Below, piece by piece: positions 13,378-21,769 of a stretch of 25,776 nucleotides of DNA. Below the pieces are notes generated by a model that did no database searches, was not told where the DNA came from, and saw nothing but the letters and a program-made list of their open reading frames with translations. The stretch is taken from IMG/VR virus record IMGVR_UViG_3300046167_000308, positions 1 to 25,776 of that record; one strand, written 5' to 3'. Source of the stretch: a virus. The position numbers were made by a program, and so were the translations under genes. Each line of letters starts with the position of its first letter. Position 1 is the first letter of the stretch.

Positions 13378-13743
13378 ATGTTAAATTTTCTATTGCCTTT
13401 AATGAAAAATCCTCTGGCTAAATTAGTCGTAGATAGAAGCATTAACGCTATCAATCATTCAATGGAGAAAAAGAAAATCATTAGGGCAAAAGAAATTGAA
13501 GCAGAACAAAATGTAAGTTTAGAACAAATTAAAAGTTCAAACTCTAGTATTAAAGATGAAGTATTAACTATAAAAATAACTTTAATCTTTATTGCTTTAT
13601 TTATTCCATACACACAGCCATGGATGGAAAAAGGATTTGAAATCCTAAAAAATGCACCACAAGAATTTTGGTGGGCTGTTCTAATTGTCTACTCTGGAAG
13701 TTTTGGTTTATCCACTGTTAGCAAAATTAGAGGAAAAAAATAA
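13378..13743 (+). CDS. Holin-like protein, 3TM family
   Basis: The 121-residue product has a basic, amphipathic N-terminal half and two clear hydrophobic segments at about 62-80 (VLTIKITLIFIALFIPYTQ) and 98-114 (WWAVLIVYSGSFGLSTV), with a weaker one at the N-terminus (LNFLLPLM). The pattern of two membrane segments joined by a loop containing W and ending in SFGL resembles the GTA-type 3TM holin family. A holin would permeabilise the inner membrane so that the amidase made from 4211 reaches the cell wall. It lies before the capsid gene rather than with the lysis gene. The ATG lacks a clear ribosome site. Confidence 0.68.
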   Translation: MLNFLLPLMKNPLAKLVVDRSINAINHSMEKKKIIRAKEIEAEQNVSLEQIKSSNSSIKDEVLTIKITLIFIALFIPYTQPWMEKGFEILKNAPQEFWWAVLIVYSGSFGLSTVSKIRGKK

Positions 13744-13751
13744 CTCACACA

Positions 13752-13836
13752 CTCTTCTTTAAGAGGAGTGAGCCTTCACAAAGATAAAAATTGCCTCGAA
13801 TGTTTACTTGCGAGTAAACAATAAGAGATAACTCTT
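13752..13836 (+). promoter_or_regulatory. Three tandem hairpins in the capsid gene leader
   Basis: Within the 148-base gap before the capsid gene three hairpins follow each other. The first is CACTCTTCT/AGAGGAGTG with loop TTA (9 bp, one G-U, about 13752-13772). The second is TGTTTACT/AGTAAACA with loop TGCG (13801-13820, perfect 8 bp). The third is AAGAG/CTCTT with loop ATAA (13823-13836). None is followed by a T-run. They probably act on the late mRNA, as stability or processing elements upstream of the most highly expressed gene. Confidence 0.55.
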
Positions 13837-13891
13837 TGAAGTATGTGCAGGAACTAAAAACAAACCAATCATAATTTAAAGGAGAATAATT

Positions 13892-14842
13892 ATGGCAAAC
13901 GCAACAGTGTCCAGAATTGGACAAGTAAATGGTGCTAACGATGTCAATCAACTTTTCTTAAAAGTATGGTCAGGTGAAGTTTTAGCTACTTTCATGAGAG
14001 AAAACAAAATGCTTGGTATGACCCAAGTAAGAAGTATCTCTTCTGGTAAGTCAGCACAGTTCCCAGTAATTGGAACAACTTCAGCTAGTTACCATACTCC
14101 AGGAAATGAGATTGTTGGAACATCTGTTAAGCATAACGAAAAGACAATAAATATAGATGACCTTTTGGTTTCATCTGCATTTATTGCAAACATAGATGAA
14201 GCTAAAAACCATTACGATGTAAGAAGTACATATACATCTGAAATGGGTAGAGCACTTGCTAATACAGTAGACAAAAATCTACTTCAATTAGCTGTGTTAT
14301 CTGCACAAGCTTCAGCTACAATAACAGGTGGTTCGGGTGGAACTCAAATCACAGACGCAGATGCTAACACAAATGCTACTTCACTAATCGCATCAATTTT
14401 CGAATGTGCTCAAGCACTTGATGAAAAAGATGTACCTAGCGAAGATAGATTTTGTGTGGTCAAGCCAGATATTTATTATCAAATCGTACAAAACGATAAG
14501 ATTTTAAATAGAGACTTCGGTGCAAATGGTAATGGTGTTTACTCTGATGGTACAGTAATTAAAGTTGCTGGTATCAACATTGTTAAATCAAACACTGCTG
14601 TCACTGCATACGCAGATAACTCGGCTTCAGTATCTGGAACTAATAACACTTATAATGTAGATGCTTCAAATGTTGTAGCTACAGTTTTCCATAAGAGTGC
14701 CATCGGTACTGTTAAGCTAATGGATTTAGCTATGGAAAGTGAGTACGATATTAGACGCCAAGGCAGTCTAATGGTCGGAAAAATGGCATTAGGAAGTGGC
14801 ATAATTAGACCAGAAAGTGCAACGCTAATTAAAACAGCATAA
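13892..14842 (+). CDS. Major capsid protein (T7 gp10A-like)
   Basis: The 316-residue product is the HK97-fold shell protein of T7-like phages (T7 gp10A has 345). Matching segments are the N-terminal NDVNQLFLKVWSGEVLATF, RSISSGKSAQFPVIGTTSASYHTPG, the DDLLVSSAFIANIDEAKNHYDVRS block and the C-terminal ESEYDIRRQGSLMVGKMALGSGIIRPE. The ribosome site AAGGAG is seven or so bases before the ATG. Codons here include more C-ending choices than in neighbours, as expected for a highly expressed gene. Hairpins flank the gene on both sides. Confidence 0.95.
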   Translation: MANATVSRIGQVNGANDVNQLFLKVWSGEVLATFMRENKMLGMTQVRSISSGKSAQFPVIGTTSASYHTPGNEIVGTSVKHNEKTINIDDLLVSSAFIANIDEAKNHYDVRSTYTSEMGRALANTVDKNLLQLAVLSAQASATITGGSGGTQITDADANTNATSLIASIFECAQALDEKDVPSEDRFCVVKPDIYYQIVQNDKILNRDFGANGNGVYSDGTVIKVAGINIVKSNTAVTAYADNSASVSGTNNTYNVDASNVVATVFHKSAIGTVKLMDLAMESEYDIRRQGSLMVGKMALGSGIIRPESATLIKTA

Positions 14843-14860
14843 TCACTTTAACGAATACAT

Positions 14861-14898
14861 AGGCGCAGAGATTAACACAGACAATCTGCGCCTGTGTT
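14861..14898 (+). terminator. Terminator-like hairpin after the capsid gene
   Basis: AGGCGCAGA (14861-14869) pairs perfectly with TCTGCGCCT (14885-14893), a GC-rich 9-bp stem in otherwise AT-rich DNA, 19 bases after the capsid stop. T7 has its Tphi terminator in the same place. Only a weak T-rich tail follows (TGTTATT). A second pairing, AACACAG (14874-14880) with CTGTGTT (14892-14898), shares two bases with the first stem and would compete with it. Confidence 0.7.
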
Positions 14899-14910
14899 AT
14901 TAAAAAATTT

Positions 14911-15528
14911 ATGGCAACAATCACAACAAGAACTACGCAGTTAGAAGCAATTAATACTATGCTTTCAACTATAGGAGAAGCTCCAGTAAATACATTGTCT
15001 GGTTCATTACCTACAGATGCAAGTATGGCTAAAAATATTTTAGATGAAGTAAATAGAGAAGTACAATCAAGTGGTTGGAAATTTAATACTTCATACAAAG
15101 CAACATTAAGCAGAAACACAGACAACAAAATAGTTGTAGCTAGTGATGTCATGTTAATAGAATTTAATCCTTTAATAGAAAGTAAAAGTTCTTATGACCC
15201 AGTTATAAGAGGAAACTTTTTATTTAATTTAGCAAAAGAAAGTTATGTATTTGATAAAAACTTTGACAATGTAACTATTGTATCTTTATTAGATTTTGAA
15301 AATATACCAGAACAAGCAAGAAGATATGTAACAATAAGAGCATCAAGAATATTTCACGACAGAACTTTAGGAGCAAATGCTCTACACAGATTTAGTCAGC
15401 AAGATGAATTAGTTGCTTTATCAATATTAAAACAAGCAGAAGCATCTGTAGCAGACCATAATATATTTAATAGTTATGACCAGTACACAACAGTTGCAAG
15501 AAGCAGGTCTTACAAACTAATAGATTAA
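14911..15528 (+). CDS. Tail tubular protein A, adaptor (T7 gp11-like)
   Basis: The 205-residue protein (T7 gp11 has 196) forms the ring joining portal and nozzle. It shows the family pattern: LEAINTMLSTIGEAPVNTL near the N-terminus, AKNILDEVNREVQSSGWKFNT, and RYVTIRASRIFHDRTLGANALHRFSQQDELVA in the C-terminal half. There is no clear ribosome site before ATG 14911, which follows an A/T-rich tract just after the terminator-like hairpin. Its TAA overlaps the ATG of the next gene (TAATG). Confidence 0.92.
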   Translation: MATITTRTTQLEAINTMLSTIGEAPVNTLSGSLPTDASMAKNILDEVNREVQSSGWKFNTSYKATLSRNTDNKIVVASDVMLIEFNPLIESKSSYDPVIRGNFLFNLAKESYVFDKNFDNVTIVSLLDFENIPEQARRYVTIRASRIFHDRTLGANALHRFSQQDELVALSILKQAEASVADHNIFNSYDQYTTVARSRSYKLID

Positions 15529-17900
15529 TGCCTTTAATAACTAGAAGTATCCCTAATTTAATTGGGGGAGTGTCTCAACAACCAGAAATTTTAAGATTAG
15601 AAAATCAAGCAACAGAACAAGTTAATGGTTTTTCTGGTGTAGTTGAAGGTCTAAAAAAAAGACCTCCGACAGAGCATGTAGCAAAGATTTTTAATTCAAC
15701 TTTAACAAACGCTTTTATTCATACAATTAATAGAGATACAAATGAACGATACATTGTGGTTATTAGTAATGGCAGTGTTACTGTGCATACTGTTAATGGA
15801 GTTTCTAAAACAGTTGTAAGTCAAACAAATGCTTCTAATTATTTAACTTCTAGTAATCCTAGAACAGACTTTAAAGCACTCACAGTTAATGATTACACAT
15901 ACATATTAAATACAAGTAAAACAGTAGCTATGGACAGCTCAACAACAAGTCCAGCTAAAATAGAACAAGCAGTTTATACAGTAAATCAAGGTATAAATGA
16001 CACGCCTTATTCAATAACAGTTGATGGAACTACCTATTCATTTACTTCATCAAATTCAAATACTAAAGATATTAGAAATGGAGTTAAAGGTGCAGTAAGT
16101 GCATCTGGTGTAACTTTAGCTGATATTGGTGATAGTAGTTTTTCACTTATAAAAGCATCTGGTACCTTATCAGTATCAGCTTCAGATGGTTATGGTAATC
16201 AAGCTTCACAAGTAATTAAAGACACAGTACAAAATTTTACAGATTTACCAGCACAAGCAATTAATAATATGGTTGTGGAAGTGCAGGGTGATGCTTCAAA
16301 TAGTTTTGATAACTATTATGTAGTGTTTAAAACAAGCACTAATGTTTGGGAAGAAACAGTAGCTCCTGGCGTTGAGATTAAACTTGACCCAAATACAATG
16401 CCTCATGTTTTAATAAGAACTGCTGATGGTAATTTTAGATTTACACAAGTCGATGGTTCTAGTTATACAGTTAGTTCAACAAGTTATGATGTACCTTCGT
16501 GGGGTGAAAGAATAGCAGGTGATTTAGACAGCTCACCAACACCAAGTTTTGTAGATACAAAAATTAACGACATTTATTTTCATAGAAATAGATTAGGTTT
16601 TCTTGCAGATGAAAATGTTATCTTGTCTAGGTCTGGAGAAAATTTTGAATTTTTTAATGAAACAGTTACAGATGCTTTAGACACAGACCCTATTGATGTA
16701 AATGTATCTCACACTAAAGTTTCAATTTTAAAACATGCAGTTGCATTTGATGAAAAGCTTTTATTATTTAGTGACCAAACACAATTTATTTTAACTGGTG
16801 GTGCAAGTTTATCTCCAGGAAGTGTTTCAGTTAATGTCACTACTGAATATGAAACATTAGATACAGTGTCACCAGTTGGTTCTGGTAACAATGTATTCTT
16901 TGCTTTTAACAAAGGACAGTTCACAGGTGTAAGAGAAATGTATGTTGAAAGTGATGGAGAAACAAATCAAGGTGAAGATATAACAGCAAACATTCCTAAA
17001 TATGTTCCTTCAGATGTTTTTAAATTTGCTATTGCATCTAATGAAAATATCTTAGTTTGTTTAAGTAGTAAGACAGGACAACTTAATAGTTTATATATTT
17101 ATCAATGGTTCTTCTCTAATAGCAAAAGATTACAAAGTGCTTGGCATAAATGGACAATTGGTGATGATGATGACACTAAAATTTTAAATGTAGATTTTAT
17201 AGGAACTACTTTATATTTAGTTATAGAGAGGTCTGATGGAGTTTATATTGAAACTGTTGATTGTGCTCCAGCTTCAGTTGATGTTGGAGAAACTTATTTA
17301 ACTCATTTAGATAGAAAATTAAGTAATGCAGATATTACTGAAAGTTATGATGCAGGAACAAATTTAACTACAATAACTTTACCTTACACAATTGATGCTA
17401 CTATGAAATTAGTAGGTAAAAGTGGAGCCTCAAATAAAGCTGGAAGAGATATATCTTTAGCTTCACAAACAGGAACTACTGTTACTGTAAGTGGTGATAT
17501 AACAACCTTTAATTACTTTATTGGTGAACAATACCAATTTGATTATACATTTTCTCAACAATATCTAGCACTTGGAACTAACACTCAAGGCTCAAGAACA
17601 AGAATTAGAGAAGGTAGATTACAGATAAGAAACTGGACAGTTTCATTTAATGATACAGGATTTTTTCAATCTTCAGTAACACCAGTTGGTAGAGACGCTT
17701 CAGTTGCTACATTCACAGGTACCATTGTAGGTACAGGTTTAGCTGGTTCAGTTAATTTAGAAGATGGAGATTTTACTTTTGCAGTTCAAAGTAGAAATGA
17801 AAACTTAACTATTAGTCTTACTAATAATAGTCATCTACCATGTAACTTTGTTAATGCAGAGTGGGAAGGATATTATGTCTCCCAGGCATCAAATTCTTAA
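15528..17900 (+). CDS. Tail tubular protein B, nozzle (T7 gp12-like)
   Basis: The 790-residue protein (T7 gp12 has 794) forms the tail nozzle. The N-terminus carries the family signature SIPNLIGGVSQQPEILRLENQATEQVNGFSGVVEGLKKRPPTEHV. Later come FHRNRLGFLADENVILSRSGENFEFF, DALDTDPIDVNVSH and LLLFSDQTQFILTG, all typical of gp12. The middle region is Ser/Thr/Asn-rich beta structure. The start overlaps the gp11 stop, and its last 26 bases overlap the gp13-like gene. Confidence 0.95.
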   Translation: MPLITRSIPNLIGGVSQQPEILRLENQATEQVNGFSGVVEGLKKRPPTEHVAKIFNSTLTNAFIHTINRDTNERYIVVISNGSVTVHTVNGVSKTVVSQTNASNYLTSSNPRTDFKALTVNDYTYILNTSKTVAMDSSTTSPAKIEQAVYTVNQGINDTPYSITVDGTTYSFTSSNSNTKDIRNGVKGAVSASGVTLADIGDSSFSLIKASGTLSVSASDGYGNQASQVIKDTVQNFTDLPAQAINNMVVEVQGDASNSFDNYYVVFKTSTNVWEETVAPGVEIKLDPNTMPHVLIRTADGNFRFTQVDGSSYTVSSTSYDVPSWGERIAGDLDSSPTPSFVDTKINDIYFHRNRLGFLADENVILSRSGENFEFFNETVTDALDTDPIDVNVSHTKVSILKHAVAFDEKLLLFSDQTQFILTGGASLSPGSVSVNVTTEYETLDTVSPVGSGNNVFFAFNKGQFTGVREMYVESDGETNQGEDITANIPKYVPSDVFKFAIASNENILVCLSSKTGQLNSLYIYQWFFSNSKRLQSAWHKWTIGDDDDTKILNVDFIGTTLYLVIERSDGVYIETVDCAPASVDVGETYLTHLDRKLSNADITESYDAGTNLTTITLPYTIDATMKLVGKSGASNKAGRDISLASQTGTTVTVSGDITTFNYFIGEQYQFDYTFSQQYLALGTNTQGSRTRIREGRLQIRNWTVSFNDTGFFQSSVTPVGRDASVATFTGTIVGTGLAGSVNLEDGDFTFAVQSRNENLTISLTNNSHLPCNFVNAEWEGYYVSQASNS

Positions 17901-18345
17901 ACCACACTTAAGAGTAGCTACAGAAGAAGATTGTATTTATTTATCTAAAAATTTAAGAGAAGAAGATATTAGAGAAATAAAAGCAGTTACAGGTTTACCA
18001 ACATTATTATCATTATTAATTGGACTTAAAATAAGTTCAGTACCTTTAGTTATATGTGATGAGAATAGTAAACCAGTTGCTATGCTTGGTGTTGTACCTA
18101 CTGGAGTAATTGGTTTTATTTGGATGGTAGGAACAAAAGATTTAAAAAAAATAAGCTTGTCTTTTTTAAGACATTCTAAAAAAGTTTGTGATGTACTTAA
18201 AGGAAAACATCAAGTTCTACATAACTATGTAGATAAAAGAAATAAACTTCATATCACTTGGTTGAAATGGATGGGATTTACCATTTTAAAAGAAGTTGAT
18301 TATGGAATTGAAAATAGAAAATTTTATGAATTTATTAAAATATAA
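17875..18345 (+). CDS. Internal virion protein A, GNAT-like (T7 gp13-like)
   Basis: The 156-residue protein lies in the gp13 position and has an acetyltransferase-like layout: LRVATEEDCIYLSKNLREED at the start, PLVICDENSKPVAMLGVVPTG and IGFIWMVGT in the middle, then NYVDKRNKLHITWLKWMGFTIL near the end, close to T7 gp13 WVGNTSHIRFLKTIGA. The typical acetyl-CoA loop (Q/RxxGxG/A) is not visible, so it is probably structural. ATG 17875 is chosen because GGAAGGA at 17864-17870 is four bases upstream; an earlier in-frame ATG at 17848 lacks this. Confidence 0.78.
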   Translation: MSPRHQILKPHLRVATEEDCIYLSKNLREEDIREIKAVTGLPTLLSLLIGLKISSVPLVICDENSKPVAMLGVVPTGVIGFIWMVGTKDLKKISLSFLRHSKKVCDVLKGKHQVLHNYVDKRNKLHITWLKWMGFTILKEVDYGIENRKFYEFIKI

Positions 18346-18917
18346 TGTGTAGCCCAACTTTAGTAGTCGCTGGTGCATCTGCTGTTTTGCAATATCAAGT
18401 TGCTAATGAACAACAGAAGTCAGCACAACAACAAGCACAAAGACAAAATGAATTAGCATTAAAAAATAGAGATGCTAAAATTACAACTTCACAAAGACAG
18501 TTAATAGAAAAAACAAAAGCAAGATTAACTAGAATTGGTGATGCTGAAAAGACTAGCAGAAAGAAAAGGTCTATCTTTAAAACTAATAGAGAAAATATTA
18601 CTGGTAATTCTTATGATTTTTTATTAGCAAATTATTATAGCACTGAAGGTGATTATAAGAATAGAGTTTTAGGAAATATTGAAAGAAGTAAATTTAATTA
18701 TTTATATGGAACATTACCTGCAATAGATAATCAATATGAAGGTCAAAGCACTTATGTGCCTCAAGTAAACCGAGGCTACAATGCTTTAAATTCAGGATTA
18801 ACTTTTGCTTCAACTTATTACGATTATAAATCTAAACAAAACAGATATGAAACTAATGTAGACCCATACGATTATGGAAGTTCTGAAAGTCTGTCATACG
18901 ATGGATGGGAGGACTAA
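18345..18917 (+). CDS. Internal virion protein B (T7 gp14-like)
   Basis: The 190-residue product starts MCSPTLVVAGASAVLQYQVANEQQ, the short hydrophobic N-terminus followed by a Gln-rich helix that marks gp14-type proteins (T7 gp14, 196 residues, starts MCWAAAIPIAISGAQAI). The C-terminal third is tyrosine-rich (YDYKSKQNRYETNVDPYDYGSSESLSYDGW). In T7, gp14 forms the outer-membrane pore during DNA ejection. Start and stop overlap the neighbouring genes (TAATG on both sides). Confidence 0.83.
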   Translation: MCSPTLVVAGASAVLQYQVANEQQKSAQQQAQRQNELALKNRDAKITTSQRQLIEKTKARLTRIGDAEKTSRKKRSIFKTNRENITGNSYDFLLANYYSTEGDYKNRVLGNIERSKFNYLYGTLPAIDNQYEGQSTYVPQVNRGYNALNSGLTFASTYYDYKSKQNRYETNVDPYDYGSSESLSYDGWED

Positions 18918-20560
18918 TGGCTAAAAGAGACCCAAACGCAGAGTTTAATCAAATGCCAGAAATGACTATAGAAACTGTTGATTACAACATGTTCTATAAG
19001 CCAGAGGCAAAACCAGTTAGTGCTGGTTTACAACAATTATCTAAATCATTAGCTGGATTAGTGCCTTCTTTAACTAACTACGCTATTACTGAAGAAATTA
19101 AAGCATCAGAAAAAGAGAAAAACAAAGCAATAGCTGATTACAATTCTAACAAAAATGCTTTTAAAGATTTAGTCAAGTCTGGAAAAATACCAGAAGGAGC
19201 TAACCCTCATTACTTTAATAAAATGATGGAGTTAGATTTAACAAACAAAGCTAGAAAATTTAAAAATGAATTTGATTTGTTTGCTTCAGAAAATAGCCTT
19301 GAAGAAAATTTAACACCAGATGCTTGGAATGAAGTTTATGAAACTCAATTAAAATCTTTTTTTGAAAGAGAAAACATTGGTAAGTATGACCAAATAGCTC
19401 AAGCTAAAGCATTTTTTAATAATACTTCTGCTTTTAGAAATGAAAGAGAACAACAGTTTATGGCTAGTAGAATGTCTTTTATTAAAAAGAATACACAAAA
19501 CAATGCCATTAAAAATTATGCTGGGATGTTTATTGAAGCTCAATCAGATGGATTAGATAATAATACTTTGTTTGGTAAAATTAAAGATGAAACAAAATCT
19601 TTTATGGACACTGGAACAAGTGGTGAAAGAGCTAATGATTTATTCCTAGGTGGTTTTAAAAAATATTTAGATGTAATTAATGACCAAGATGGATTTGATT
19701 ATGCAAGACAAGTTCTTAATGGGATGGGTGACTTAAAATTAGGTACAGGTTATTTTGCTGGTGAAAAAGGTAGAAGAAGAAATGAAACTGTAAGATTAGA
19801 ATTAATAGATGAGCTTAATGCTAAAGAGTTAGAATTTTTAGATGGAGCGAAAAAACTTTCTAATGTTAGAGACGATAGACAAAAACAAAAGTTAGGTGAA
19901 GATTTCTTTAGAGCATTTAATGAAGAGGATTTTGATTTATCAACTTTTAATAATCAATTAATTGAAAATGATAATGGTGAGTTAGTTTCTAAATATACTA
20001 AAAAAGACCAATTTTATATTAGAGGTTTAAATGAAGCTTTACAGAAAACAGTTACAATAACCACAAGTGACATTGGTGCCTTACAAACTTTAATAGAATT
20101 AGAAGAAAACAATCCATATCTTGTAAAACAAAAAGCTTCAGAGTTTGCTAGAGATGGAAAGTTAAGTAATTCTGATTTTAAATATTATTATAATTCTACA
20201 AATAGAAAACAGATTACAGAGAAAAATAATTTCTTTATTTTAAGTTCACCATTTCAAGATTACATGTCTTTGTTTAAAGATAAAAACATAGCAAGTGTTC
20301 CTGGATTTGCATTGGAGTTACCAATGTTAAAAAGTAAATTTAATACAGATATGGTTGCTTGGCATAGAGAAAATTCTACTAAAGAAGAATATAAAGACCA
20401 ACCTTACAAATACCAAAACGCTTTTGATGCCCAAGTTAAATTCTTAATGGGGGATATATTAGCTGACAGTAAATTTATACAGGCTGTCTACGATACTTTT
20501 GGTATGGAAATATCTAAAAAATATAGCATCGTTATTGAACGAAGAGGAGACGCATTATAA
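18917..20560 (+). CDS. Internal virion protein C (T7 gp15-like)
   Basis: The 547-residue product is long, helical and charged, lies between gp14- and gp16-like genes, and starts MAKRDPNAEFNQMPEM. T7 gp15 has 747 residues; this version is clearly shorter. In T7 it forms the periplasmic part of the ejection channel with gp16. GGGAGG at 18907-18912 is four bases before ATG 18917, which overlaps the gp14 stop; an in-frame ATG at 18905 is less well placed. Assignment rests mostly on position and composition. Confidence 0.75.
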   Translation: MAKRDPNAEFNQMPEMTIETVDYNMFYKPEAKPVSAGLQQLSKSLAGLVPSLTNYAITEEIKASEKEKNKAIADYNSNKNAFKDLVKSGKIPEGANPHYFNKMMELDLTNKARKFKNEFDLFASENSLEENLTPDAWNEVYETQLKSFFERENIGKYDQIAQAKAFFNNTSAFRNEREQQFMASRMSFIKKNTQNNAIKNYAGMFIEAQSDGLDNNTLFGKIKDETKSFMDTGTSGERANDLFLGGFKKYLDVINDQDGFDYARQVLNGMGDLKLGTGYFAGEKGRRRNETVRLELIDELNAKELEFLDGAKKLSNVRDDRQKQKLGEDFFRAFNEEDFDLSTFNNQLIENDNGELVSKYTKKDQFYIRGLNEALQKTVTITTSDIGALQTLIELEENNPYLVKQKASEFARDGKLSNSDFKYYYNSTNRKQITEKNNFFILSSPFQDYMSLFKDKNIASVPGFALELPMLKSKFNTDMVAWHRENSTKEEYKDQPYKYQNAFDAQVKFLMGDILADSKFIQAVYDTFGMEISKKYSIVIERRGDAL

Positions 20561-20562
20561 CA

Positions 20563-21738
20563 ATGGCACAAATAGTAAATAGAAATGGGCAAGAGTTTCC
20601 ATTTCCAGACGATTATACTCAAGAGCAGATAGATGCTTACTTTGATAATTTAGAAAACAATAATCAAAATACAGAGGAACCTAAAGAAGAAGAAGAGGGC
20701 AGAGGTATTTTAACTGATGTACCAGTTCAAGCTGTAGGTGGTGTTACTGATGCTAGTAAATCTGCATTAAGATTAGTTGAAGGTGTAGGCCAAGATTTAA
20801 AAAGAAAATTCAATGTTGGTGGTTTTACCTTTGGTGATAATGCTAGTAATGGTTTTGCAGAATATCATACTTATGACGATGTAATTAAAAACAATATTAA
20901 ATTACCTGTATCTGGAGACCCAACTAAAGTTGGTGATAGTGCATTTGAAGAAATGCTTCCAGGCATAGATGAAGCCGATACATTAACAGGTTCAGTCACT
21001 AGAAGTATGTCACAATTCTTATCTGGTTGGTATTTAACTAAACCAGCTAAAGCTTTAAGATTTGCTTCAGGTGGAAGTAAAGTTGCTAACTTTGCAAAAG
21101 CTTCTACTAGAGGAGCAGTTGCAGACTTTGTAGCTTTTGATGAAGAGACAGGAAGATTTATGGATATGGTTAATACAAACTTTCCATCATTACAAAATCC
21201 ATTATTTGAATATTTATCTTCAGAAGGTAAAGAAGAAAGTTTTTATGAAGCAAGATTTAAAAATGCACTTGAAGGAGCATTATTAGGTGGAGTAGTAGAA
21301 GGTACAATAAGAGGTACAGCTCCATTCTTAAAAGAACAATTATCAGGATTTGCTAATTGGATTAAATTAAAAAGAAAAGCAATAGCTGGAGATAAAGTAG
21401 ATATTTCTAAATTAGCAAAAGTAGAAAAAGAATTATTAAAACAAGCTGAAGAAAACTTTACAGCTTCAGGTAAGAAGAGCACACAAAAATTAGTTGAAAG
21501 TATTATTAAAGATAGTGGTTCAGATAAAATTTCAGGTGTTGTTAAAGATATTCAAAAAACAGCTACAGATGAAGTATTAAGTAAAAGAATAGTTGATAAT
21601 TTTTCTGGCTATATGGAAAGAGTTAGAAAAGGTGGAAAGACAAATTGGAGAACTATTGATGAAGCTTTAGATTTAGGTTTATCACCAAGAGCCTACGCAG
21701 ATACAGACTTTTGGAATAATTGCATTAAACGCTATTAG
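20563..21738 (+). CDS. gp16-like fragment 1 (N-terminal, 391 residues)
   Basis: ATG 20563 follows the gp15 stop by two bases. The piece starts MAQIVNRNGQEFPFPDDYTQEQIDAYF, a short motif often found at the N-terminus of phage virion proteins, then a Glu-rich linker (about 38-46), then Gly/Ala-rich hydrophobic segments (ALEGALLGGVVEGTIRG). No lytic transglycosylase motif is seen. True coding ends at about 21712; the last nine residues (from WNNCIKRY) are read in the wrong frame. Confidence 0.8.
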   Translation: MAQIVNRNGQEFPFPDDYTQEQIDAYFDNLENNNQNTEEPKEEEEGRGILTDVPVQAVGGVTDASKSALRLVEGVGQDLKRKFNVGGFTFGDNASNGFAEYHTYDDVIKNNIKLPVSGDPTKVGDSAFEEMLPGIDEADTLTGSVTRSMSQFLSGWYLTKPAKALRFASGGSKVANFAKASTRGAVADFVAFDEETGRFMDMVNTNFPSLQNPLFEYLSSEGKEESFYEARFKNALEGALLGGVVEGTIRGTAPFLKEQLSGFANWIKLKRKAIAGDKVDISKLAKVEKELLKQAEENFTASGKKSTQKLVESIIKDSGSDKISGVVKDIQKTATDEVLSKRIVDNFSGYMERVRKGGKTNWRTIDEALDLGLSPRAYADTDFWNNCIKRY

Positions 21739-21769
21739 AAAAGTTATTAATTCAGAAAAGAAATTTGAT

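Noticed and set aside
13821-13845. Degenerate phage promoter (ATAAGAG then CTCTTTGAA) before the capsid gene
   Set aside because: The ATAAGAG part matches but GACACTTTAGA does not without gaps; a 5-bp hairpin explains the bases better.
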